Shown in pieces: positions 21,586-29,175 of a stretch of 64,000 bases of DNA; positions within the stretch are counted from its first letter, which is position 1, and each line of letters opens with the position of its first letter. The notes below the pieces were generated by a model, which worked only from the letters and a program-made list of their open reading frames with translations, was not told where the DNA came from and made no database searches. The stretch comes from RGIG7179 sp051893555 (GTDB taxonomy: Bacteria; Bacillota; Clostridia; Peptostreptococcales; Anaerovoracaceae), in contig JBJFHL010000006.1 in the NCBI GenBank assembly GCA_051893555.1, positions 1 through 64,000 of the forward strand. Reading direction: 5' to 3'. The translations under genes and the position numbers were made by a program.

Positions 21586-22770
21586 CTACTCTGGGAAGAT
21601 GTTGATCACTTCCTGGGCCGCCACGGCAGCCTCCACCAGACCGTCGATATCCAGTACAGACTCCGAAGCCAGAATCCGGTCCAGATGCGGCTTGGTAGAC
21701 GGGTGCTTCGGCAGGAACACCGTGCAGCAGTCCTCGTACGGCTGAATCGACGTCTCGAAAGTACCGATCTCCTGCGCCTTATCCATAATATCCGTCTTAT
21801 CCATGGCGATCAGCGGACGCATCACCGGCATGGAAACTGCGGAATCCGTCACCACCAGAGCCTCCGCCGTCTGGCTGGCCACCTGACCCAGGTTTTCCCC
21901 GGTAATCAGCATCATGCAGCCGGTATCCCGGGCGATCCGCTCAGCGATCCGCATCATGAACATCCGCACATGGATGGTCGTCTCCTCTTCCGGGCAGTTT
22001 GCCACAATCTTCTCCTGAATCGGCAGCAGATTGACGCAGTGCAGCTTGAACCGTCCGCAGTAGGACGCCACGATCCGCGCCAGGTCCTCCACCTTTTCCT
22101 GCGCCCGCGGACTGGTGTACGGATAGGAATGGAAATGCACCGCTTCAATGAGCATGCCCCGCTTGGCCATCATCCAGGCAGCCACCGGACTGTCGATGCC
22201 GCCGGACAGCAGCACCATACCCTTACCATTGGTTCCCAGCGGCAGACCGCCGAAGCCCTGGATTTTCGCATCGTAAATGTAGGTTCTGTCCGACCGCACG
22301 TCCACATGGAGCAGCACATCCGGTTCATGGACATCCACCTTCAGCACCTTGCAGCCGATGAGCACCTTGGCACCGATAATGCGGCCGATTTCCGGCGACT
22401 TCACCGGGAAGTTCTTGTCCGCACGCTTTGCTTCCACCTTAAAGGTCTTCACACCCTTTTCCCGGATCAGATCCAGCATGTACTTCACTGCTTCCGCACC
22501 GATGGCATCCAGCTCCGATGGTGCCTCCACCGCCTGGCTGATGGACGCCACGCCGAAGACCTTCGATACCTGCTTGATGATCGCCTGGATATCCAGCGCT
22601 TTGTCGGCCCGCACGAAAATCAGGCCCTCCTGCCGCCGCACATCCACGCCGTGGAATTCCTTCAGATTCTTCCGGATCCGGTCCACCAGCATCCGCTCGA
22701 AATACGGCTTGTTCATACCCTTCAGGGCAACCTCACCGCAGCGCACGATGAGAATATTTTGTTCGTTCAT
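21586..22770 (-). CDS. thiI: tRNA 4-thiouridine synthase ThiI
   Basis: 394 residues: N-terminal ferredoxin-like and THUMP domains (to about residue 165), then the adenylating PP-loop VLLSGGIDSPVAAWMM near residues 186-201. It makes 4-thiouridine at tRNA position 8 and supplies sulfur for thiazole synthesis, taking sulfur from a cysteine desulfurase. The Escherichia-type C-terminal rhodanese domain is absent, as usual in Firmicutes, where a dedicated NifS-like partner is used. That partner lies 8 bp upstream in the same operon. Confidence 0.96.
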   Translation of the reverse strand: MNEQNILIVRCGEVALKGMNKPYFERMLVDRIRKNLKEFHGVDVRRQEGLIFVRADKALDIQAIIKQVSKVFGVASISQAVEAPSELDAIGAEAVKYMLDLIREKGVKTFKVEAKRADKNFPVKSPEIGRIIGAKVLIGCKVLKVDVHEPDVLLHVDVRSDRTYIYDAKIQGFGGLPLGTNGKGMVLLSGGIDSPVAAWMMAKRGMLIEAVHFHSYPYTSPRAQEKVEDLARIVASYCGRFKLHCVNLLPIQEKIVANCPEEETTIHVRMFMMRIAERIARDTGCMMLITGENLGQVASQTAEALVVTDSAVSMPVMRPLIAMDKTDIMDKAQEIGTFETSIQPYEDCCTVFLPKHPSTKPHLDRILASESVLDIDGLVEAAVAAQEVINIFPE

Positions 22771-22778
22771 ATGTCCTC

Positions 22779-23963
22779 CTATCGGAAGCTGCCCAGCCGC
22801 CGGAAGCGGGTCACTGCAGCCTTCACTTTTTCTACCGTATAATCCATTTCCTCCAGGGTGTTTTCCTCACTGAAGCTGAACCGAATGGCACCCTCGATCT
22901 CCTTGTCGGAAAGCCCCATGGCCGTCAGCACATGGCTCCGCCCTTTTTTGTTGGACGAGCAGGCCGACCCGGTGGACACGAAGATTCCCTCCTGTTCCAG
23001 CGTATGGAGCAACACCTCGCCCCGGGTCCCCAGAAACGAAACGTTCAATACCGATGGGCTTGCCGTCTCGTCCTGCGGGCTGTTGATCCGAATGTCCGGA
23101 ACCTCCGCCAGGAGACCTTCCAGAAGACGGGTTCTGGCCTGTTTCATAGCCTCTGTCCGCCCCACAAAATCCGCCATCCCCATTTCCGCTGCTTTCCCGA
23201 AGCCGACGATTCCCGGGGTGTTTTCCGTGCCGGAGCGCATGTGGCGCTCCTGGCCGCCGCCGTTCATGAACGGCGGCAAGTGGATTCCCTTCCGGATATA
23301 CAGTCCGCCGATTCCTTTCGGACCATGGATCTTGTGTCCGCTGACCGACAGAAAATCGACCCCTTTATAGGCACCCTTCAGATCCACCGGCACCTTGCCG
23401 AAGGCCTGTACTGCATCGCTGTGCAGCAGAATGTCAGTCTTATGTTCCCGGTTGTATCTGTCCTTCAGTGCTGCGATTTCGTCGATGGGCAGGATGGTCC
23501 CCGCCTCGTTATTGACGCCCATAACGGAGATCAGGATCGTCTCATCGTCTATGGCCGATGCCAGCTGATCCAGGTTCAGATGACAATTCCGGTCCACACC
23601 GATGTATTCCACTGTGAAGCCCATGGCTTCCAGCCGTTTCGCCGGCTCCAGAATCGCCGGATGCTCCACTGCGGTGGTGATGATCTTTTTTCCTGTCCGT
23701 TTTCTGGCTTCCGCCACCCCAAACAGCACGGTATTATCTGACTCCGTACCCCCGGAGGTGAAAAAAAACTCCTCCTCCGAAGCACCAAGGGCCGACGCCA
23801 GGATTTTGCGGGATGCACGGACCTTTTTCTCCGCCTCGACCCCCAGCATGTGCAGAGAGGACGGATTTCCGTAAGTTTCCCGCATCGCTTCCGCCATCAC
23901 GTCGGTGACCTGGTCGTACTGCCGGGTGGTGGCACTGTTGTCCAAATAAACGATCCGATTCAT
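22779..23963 (-). CDS. Cysteine desulfurase (IscS/NifZ type), partner of ThiI
   Basis: 394 residues from the ATG at 23961-23963 (MNRIVYLDNSATT). Class V aminotransferase fold with the PLP lysine at about residue 211 in SVSGHKIHGPKG and the persulfide cysteine at about 335 in STGSACSSNKKG. It releases sulfur from cysteine as a protein persulfide. It lies directly upstream of thiI, the arrangement of the Bacillus NifZ-ThiI pair, so tRNA thiolation is the likely main job. One base separates its ATG from the MATE stop codon, and GAGGAAA inside the MATE gene serves as its ribosome binding site. Confidence 0.94.
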   Translation of the reverse strand: MNRIVYLDNSATTRQYDQVTDVMAEAMRETYGNPSSLHMLGVEAEKKVRASRKILASALGASEEEFFFTSGGTESDNTVLFGVAEARKRTGKKIITTAVEHPAILEPAKRLEAMGFTVEYIGVDRNCHLNLDQLASAIDDETILISVMGVNNEAGTILPIDEIAALKDRYNREHKTDILLHSDAVQAFGKVPVDLKGAYKGVDFLSVSGHKIHGPKGIGGLYIRKGIHLPPFMNGGGQERHMRSGTENTPGIVGFGKAAEMGMADFVGRTEAMKQARTRLLEGLLAEVPDIRINSPQDETASPSVLNVSFLGTRGEVLLHTLEQEGIFVSTGSACSSNKKGRSHVLTAMGLSDKEIEGAIRFSFSEENTLEEMDYTVEKVKAAVTRFRRLGSFR

Positions 23964-23964
23964 G

Positions 23965-25359
23965 TCAGTCAATTTCCTCCATATCTGTAATGACATTCAG
24001 CCATTTTTTGCTGTAATACCGCTGGTAGCAGAAGAACACCTTCAGGAAGTCTGCCACTGTCACCAGGGCGATGGCCCAGTGCAGCGGTAGGTGCAGAACC
24101 AGCACGCCGAAAAAGGCAAGAGGAACCTGCAGTCCCATATTAAATGCCACATCCATATACATGCAGAACAGGGTGTCGCCGCCTGCCCGCAGGATACCGC
24201 AGATGGTCATATAGGCCAGCATCTTCGGCGTCAGTGCGATGGCATAGACCAGCAGTGCTTTCATCAGCAGCTCCGTGGTACCGGCGTCAAAATCATAAAT
24301 GTCTGCAATGGGCTGGCGCAGGAAAATGATGATCAGCGTCATCAGAATGTTCAGTACCCAGGTAATTTTCATAATGTGGGTGCTGTACCGCCATGCCCGG
24401 TTTCTCCTGCCCTGTCCCAGGCTTTCGCCGATGATCACCGCAGAAGCATTTCCCACGGCGAAGTAAACCGCCTGGAAAAAGTCCGTAACCGTAGCGGCAA
24501 TCTGGACGATGGCCAACGCCGAGGCACTGATCCTGCCGTAAGCGGCGAACATCATGGATACCGAAAGGGCCCAGAGTCCCTCGGTAATGATCACCGGCAC
24601 TGCTGTGACCATGACACTTTTATACATTTCCCGGGAAAACCCGCACATTTCCCCCAGTCCTGCCTTCAGCGGATGGCTCTTTCTGCATCGTACCGCAACA
24701 TGCATGGCGATGCACTCCAGGATACGGGCGGTCAGTGTGGCGATGGCCGCGCCTTCCACACCCAGCTGCGGCATGCCCAGATGCCCGTAAATCAGGCCGT
24801 AATTCAGGATGATATTGACAGCAATGGCCGCCGCATTGATGGCGGTCGGTGCTTTCAGATCCTGTACGGCACGGGAGTTAAAGGATATGACGAAGCTGAA
24901 GGCCGCAAACGGATAGGAAAAGCTGACGATATGCAGATACGACACGCCAAGCGCCACCACCTCCGGCTCGTCCGTAAACAGAAGCATCAGCTGCGGTGCC
25001 GCCAGCCAGGCCAGCGCCATGGTGGGCAGTGCGGTCAGAATACTCATCATATAGTCGATTCCCAATACCTTACGTAGGCTGGCCAGGTCCCGGATGCCCC
25101 AGTACTGAACAGCATACACCGAAGCCCCGCTGAATATACCGAAAATCACAATACTGTAAATGAAATAAATCTGATTGGCAGCACCCACAGCCGCCAGGGC
25201 GTTTTCCGAAACCCGGCCCACCATGATGGTGTCCACCAGATTCAGACCGATGGAAACGATCTGCTGAATCAGTACCGGAATACCGATGTGAAACAGTTTA
25301 TGATAAAATATGCTTTTTTCTTCGTTCAATTGCTCCCCGCAATGGTTTTGCAGTTCCAA
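23965..25359 (-). CDS. MATE family efflux transporter
   Basis: About 464 residues, twelve hydrophobic segments. N-terminal half: GIPVLIQQIVSIGLNLVDTIMVGRVSENALAAVG in parts; second half: VGNASAVIIGESLGQGR. It exports drugs or cationic compounds using Na+ or H+. I place the start at the TTG 25357-25359 because GGAGGTGAT lies seven bases upstream; an in-frame ATG eight codons earlier (25383) lacks such a site. Tight coupling (1 bp) to the cysteine desulfurase and thiI is unusual for a drug pump. Confidence 0.9.
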   Translation of the reverse strand: MELQNHCGEQLNEEKSIFYHKLFHIGIPVLIQQIVSIGLNLVDTIMVGRVSENALAAVGAANQIYFIYSIVIFGIFSGASVYAVQYWGIRDLASLRKVLGIDYMMSILTALPTMALAWLAAPQLMLLFTDEPEVVALGVSYLHIVSFSYPFAAFSFVISFNSRAVQDLKAPTAINAAAIAVNIILNYGLIYGHLGMPQLGVEGAAIATLTARILECIAMHVAVRCRKSHPLKAGLGEMCGFSREMYKSVMVTAVPVIITEGLWALSVSMMFAAYGRISASALAIVQIAATVTDFFQAVYFAVGNASAVIIGESLGQGRRNRAWRYSTHIMKITWVLNILMTLIIIFLRQPIADIYDFDAGTTELLMKALLVYAIALTPKMLAYMTICGILRAGGDTLFCMYMDVAFNMGLQVPLAFFGVLVLHLPLHWAIALVTVADFLKVFFCYQRYYSKKWLNVITDMEEID

Positions 25360-25445
25360 AATATCACCTCCGGCAATCTGCATCTCCGGCAGCTTGCCAC
25401 TTTATAGAATACCACAGGCAATGCACAGTCGTCAAACAAAACAGC

Positions 25446-25491
25446 AAGAAAAAGAGCCGCTTGCCGGGAATAGATCCGGTTCTGCGGCTCC
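25446..25491 (-). terminator. Terminator of rny
   Basis: On the minus strand GAGCCGC and GCGGCTC close a stem with an inner CCGG/CCGG pair and are followed by TTTTTCTTG. Confidence 0.88.
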
Positions 25492-25515
25492 TGTTATGCG
25501 ATTTTCCGTCTGCCT

Positions 25516-27051
25516 CTATTTGGCATAATCGATGGCTCTGGTTTCCCGTACCACGTTGACCTTGATCTGGCCCGGATACTCCAGTTCTGCCTCGATCTTC
25601 TTGGAAATTTCCCGGGCAAGGAATACGATTTCCTCGTCGTTGACATCATCCGGTTTGGCAATAATGCGGATTTCCCGGCCTGCCTGAATGGCGAAGGATT
25701 TTTCTACGCCCGGCGTGGTGTTTGCAATTTCCTCCAGCTTTTCCAGACGCTTGATATACGCATCCAGCGTCTCTCTTCTTGCGCCCGGACGGGCAGCGCT
25801 CAGTGCATCTGCGGCGGCAATGAGCACGGCTTCCATGCTTTTGGCTTCATAGTCGCCGTGGTGGGCTGCCATGCCGTTGATCACTGCTTCGGATTCTTTA
25901 TATCTGCGCAGCACATCGATACCGATATCTACGTGTGTTCCTTCCACTTCGTGGTCCAGCGCCTTGCCGATATCATGGAGCAGACCGGCACGCTTGGCCA
26001 GTTTCACATCCAGACCCAGCTCACCGGCCATGAGGCCTGCCAGATGGGCAACCTCCACAGAATGCTTCAGCACATTCTGACCGTAGGATGTTCTGAACCG
26101 GAGTCTGCCAAGCAGTTTTACAAGTTCCGGGTGCAGGTTGTGAATGCCCACTTCGAAGGTGGCCTGTTCGCCCTCTTCCTTAATGGTCGCGTTGACTTCC
26201 TTCTCCGCTTTTTCCACCATCTCTTCGATTCTTGCCGGATGGATACGGCCGTCCACGATGAGCTTTTCCAGCGCAATCCTGGCGATTTCTCTTCTGACCG
26301 GATCGAAACCGGAAAGAATCACTGCCTCCGGCGTGTCATCGATGATCAGATCCACACCGGTCAAAGTCTCAATCGTACGGATATTTCTGCCTTCACGTCC
26401 GATGATTCTGCCCTTCATTTCATCGTTCGGCAGGTTCACCACCGATACGGTGGATTCTGCCACATGGTCTGCAGCACATCTCTGAATGGCGCCGGTAATA
26501 ATGTACTTGGCCTTCTTATCTGCTTCCTCCTTGGCTTTGGTCTCGATCTCCTTGATCATGATGGAAGCTTCATGACGGACTTCCTTTTCCGTATTGGCCA
26601 GAAGAATCGCCTTGGCTTCTTCCACGGTGTAACCGGAGATCCGCTCCAGCTCTTCCATCTGTCTGGCCAGGAATCCGTCCAGTTCTTTCTGCTTATCAAT
26701 TAAAATCTGTTCTTTTTTTGTAATGCTTTCTTCCTTCTTTTCGATATTTTCGATCTTTCTGTCGAGGGATTCCTCCTTCTGAATCAGTCTTCTTTCGGAA
26801 CGCTGGATCTCAGCCCGACGCTCTCTGGCATCGCGTTCTGCCTCGCTTCTTAAACGATGCGCCTCTTCCTTCGCCTCCAGAATCGTTTCTTTTTTCATAG
26901 TTTCGGATTTATTTTCCGCATCAAGAATCAGGTTTCTTGCTTTCTGTTCGGCACTGCCGATTGCCTTTTCGCCTACATTCTTACGATATATATATCCGAT
27001 CAACACACCGACTAACAGTGCGATAAGTCCGATAATAAATTTTATCAGCAT
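25516..27051 (-). CDS. rny: Ribonuclease Y
   Basis: 511 residues. One N-terminal membrane anchor (residues 2-22), a long charged coiled coil (to about 190), a KH domain with GRIIGREGRNIRTIE near 210, and an HD domain with the metal-binding HSVEVAHLAG, LLHDIGKALDHE and AAHHGDYE motifs. RNase Y is a membrane-bound endoribonuclease that starts mRNA decay in Firmicutes. GGAGGTG precedes the ATG. It stands alone, divergent from rodA, and ends at a strong terminator. Confidence 0.97.
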   Translation of the reverse strand: MLIKFIIGLIALLVGVLIGYIYRKNVGEKAIGSAEQKARNLILDAENKSETMKKETILEAKEEAHRLRSEAERDARERRAEIQRSERRLIQKEESLDRKIENIEKKEESITKKEQILIDKQKELDGFLARQMEELERISGYTVEEAKAILLANTEKEVRHEASIMIKEIETKAKEEADKKAKYIITGAIQRCAADHVAESTVSVVNLPNDEMKGRIIGREGRNIRTIETLTGVDLIIDDTPEAVILSGFDPVRREIARIALEKLIVDGRIHPARIEEMVEKAEKEVNATIKEEGEQATFEVGIHNLHPELVKLLGRLRFRTSYGQNVLKHSVEVAHLAGLMAGELGLDVKLAKRAGLLHDIGKALDHEVEGTHVDIGIDVLRRYKESEAVINGMAAHHGDYEAKSMEAVLIAAADALSAARPGARRETLDAYIKRLEKLEEIANTTPGVEKSFAIQAGREIRIIAKPDDVNDEEIVFLAREISKKIEAELEYPGQIKVNVVRETRAIDYAK

Positions 27052-27145
27052 TGATACACCTCCTTCAATTGTTCTGTTTTCTTTTTGTTACATAATTGTT
27101 CACGTATTTTTTATCTGATTCTGAATTGCATTACATAATTAAACC

Positions 27146-27175
27146 TTGATATAATCATACAATATATATTATAAT
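27146..27175 (+). promoter_or_regulatory. Sigma-A promoter of rodA
   Basis: TTGATA (27146-27151) and TATAAT (27170-27175) spaced 18 bp in very A/T-rich DNA, 40 bp before the ATG. Confidence 0.65.
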
Positions 27176-27215
27176 GTTTTAGTAAACGAAATGTCAAGGT
27201 GAAGAAGGACAAGAA

Positions 27216-28334
27216 ATGAACAAAATTTTTAACACGTTAAAGAGTATAGATAAAATTACGCTGCTTTTGATTCTGATTCTGGGCTCCGTCAGTCTTCTGA
27301 TGCTGGAAAGCACCATATATGACAATGGATTTGTCCTGAACTGGAGTGACGGGCGGGCGGTCATCATCCAGGCCATCGCCTATCTTCTGGGATTTTGCTG
27401 CATCGTTGTGGTTCTCGCTGTAAACTACAACTTTTTTTACGGGCTGGAAAAGCTGCTGTATGTCCTTTCGGTACTGTTTCTGCTGACCGTATACATCCCG
27501 GGACTTGGTATTGAGCAGTACGGCGCACGCTCCTGGATCGATCTGGGCGTAACCACACTGCAGCCTTCCGAATTCGTGAAGATTTCCTTTGTGCTGATCA
27601 TGGTCGGCTATCTGTCGGAGCACAGCGGCGAGCTGCGAAATTTTACAGGGGTCTTCAAGGCGGTTCTCTATGCCGCACCGATTATTGCCATCGTCCTGAA
27701 GGAAGACCTTGGAAGTGCCCTGGTCTACATCGTCATCTGGATTTTCATGGTATTCTTCGCGGGCATCGACTATAAAGTCTTCTTCCAGTGTGCCGGCCTG
27801 ACGGTGGCCATGATCCCGATCGCATATCGTTTTCTCGGTGATTACCAGAAGGACAGAATCGAAGCTTTCCTCCATCCGGACAACCTGAGCCTGCCGGGAA
27901 ACTATCAGGTATGGCAGTCCAAGGTTGCCATCGGTTCTGGCGGATTCCGGGGAACCGGACTCTTCCAGGGGACCCAGAAGTCACTGGACTTCATTCCTGT
28001 ACAACAGTCCGACTTCATTTTTTCTGTAGTGGGCGAGGAACTGGGCTTCCTGGGCGGCTTCGGCGTGATTCTGCTGTACGGCCTGCTCACATGGCGCTTC
28101 ACACGGATTTTGAGGGATACTGAGGATCTGTACGGTGCCCTCATCGTCGTAGGCTTCGTAGGCATGTTCCTGTTCCAGATCTTCGAAAACATCGCTATGA
28201 CCATCGGTCTCATGCCGGTAACAGGCATCACCCTGCCGTTCCTTTCCGGCGGCGGTACCTCCGTCATCGCCAGTATGATCGCCGTGGGCATGATTCTGAA
28301 CGTGGGCGTAAACAGCAAGGGGATCAAGTTCTGA
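27216..28334 (+). CDS. rodA: SEDS peptidoglycan glycosyltransferase RodA
   Basis: 372 residues with about ten membrane segments, of the SEDS family (RodA/FtsW/SpoVE). Conserved features: GARSWIDLG with LQPSEFVK (around 105-123), the KEDLGSALVY segment, GSGGFRGTGLFQGTQ, and the last GITLPFLSGGGTSVIASM motif. It polymerises lipid II in the elongasome with the class B PBP2 encoded on the other strand nearby. RodA rather than FtsW is favoured by length and by its position next to mreBCD-mrdA-minD, with which it converges. AAGGAC precedes the ATG. Confidence 0.9.
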   Translation: MNKIFNTLKSIDKITLLLILILGSVSLLMLESTIYDNGFVLNWSDGRAVIIQAIAYLLGFCCIVVVLAVNYNFFYGLEKLLYVLSVLFLLTVYIPGLGIEQYGARSWIDLGVTTLQPSEFVKISFVLIMVGYLSEHSGELRNFTGVFKAVLYAAPIIAIVLKEDLGSALVYIVIWIFMVFFAGIDYKVFFQCAGLTVAMIPIAYRFLGDYQKDRIEAFLHPDNLSLPGNYQVWQSKVAIGSGGFRGTGLFQGTQKSLDFIPVQQSDFIFSVVGEELGFLGGFGVILLYGLLTWRFTRILRDTEDLYGALIVVGFVGMFLFQIFENIAMTIGLMPVTGITLPFLSGGGTSVIASMIAVGMILNVGVNSKGIKF

Positions 28335-28366
28335 TCCGCATAATGTCAATCAAAACAATGTCAATC

Positions 28367-28397
28367 AAAAAGGGTGCATCTGCATGCACCCTTTTCC
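28367..28397. terminator. Bidirectional terminator between rodA and minD
   Basis: AGGGTGCA (28371-28378) and TGCACCCT (28385-28392) form a perfect stem with A-runs before and T-runs after it, so it works on both strands for the convergent genes. A 14-bp direct repeat AATGTCAATCAAAA lies just upstream. Confidence 0.88.
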
Positions 28398-28426
28398 TAT
28401 TCCGCAAATATTCTGCGATTATTCCA

Positions 28427-29149
28427 CTAATATTCCGCGATTCTCCGGCTGATCTTCCGGAAATTATCCGCAATATAGGTCTCCCGCATAAAGACCACCG
28501 GTACACCCAGATTGGTGGATATGCTGATGTTTTCATCGGACTGGATGACGCCCAGGAGCTCTCGCTGAAATCCACGGACGATTTCAGACACATCCGGTGC
28601 GAAGCCTTTTCGGATCATCTCCATGTTCAGCTTATTGACAATGAAGCCAACCTTTTCAATGCCCATTTCCTTCAGCACCAGCCGGACCATCTCCCCGTCC
28701 CTGGCCGCCGCATAATCCGGTGAGACCACGATGACAGCCATATCCGCACCTGCCGAAGCGACCGCCATTCCGTCATCAATCCCTGCAGGTCCGTCCACAA
28801 GGATGTAATCAAACTGTTCTTTCAGTTTTTCGCAAAGCACTTTCATATGAAGCGGTGTGATTTCTCCATCTGCTTTTTTCGGGGAAGCCGCCATCAGATA
28901 CAAGCCCGGAAAACTCTTGTCTCTGATCAGTGCCTGCTTGATTCTGCAGACCCCATTCAACACATCACTTACATCATATACCACGTTGCTTTCCAGACCC
29001 AGGTACAGATCCAGGTTTCGAAGGCCCATATCCATATCGATCACAAGCGTCCTATGGCCTTCCATGGCCAGCGTTGCACCCAGATTGGCCACCACCGTGG
29101 TCTTTCCCGTGCCACCCTTGCCGGAAGCAACAACAATCACTTTTCCCAT
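28427..29149 (-). CDS. minD: Septum site-determining ATPase MinD (short form)
   Basis: 240 residues, ParA/MinD P-loop ATPase. The deviant Walker A KGGTGKTT lies at 11-18, switch I/II includes DMDMGLRNLDLYLGLE and VDGPAGIDDGM, and FIVNKLNM is the MinD-type base-binding motif. It positions the division septum by recruiting MinC. It is about 28 residues shorter than Bacillus or Escherichia MinD and stops at RRIAEY, before the usual C-terminal amphipathic membrane-targeting helix. minC and minE, which accompany it in many clostridial mre-min clusters, are missing. It is the last gene of the mreBCD-mrdA operon. Confidence 0.9.
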   Translation of the reverse strand: MGKVIVVASGKGGTGKTTVVANLGATLAMEGHRTLVIDMDMGLRNLDLYLGLESNVVYDVSDVLNGVCRIKQALIRDKSFPGLYLMAASPKKADGEITPLHMKVLCEKLKEQFDYILVDGPAGIDDGMAVASAGADMAVIVVSPDYAAARDGEMVRLVLKEMGIEKVGFIVNKLNMEMIRKGFAPDVSEIVRGFQRELLGVIQSDENISISTNLGVPVVFMRETYIADNFRKISRRIAEY

Positions 29150-29175
29150 TTCATTTCCTCCAGAGTATCCGTATC

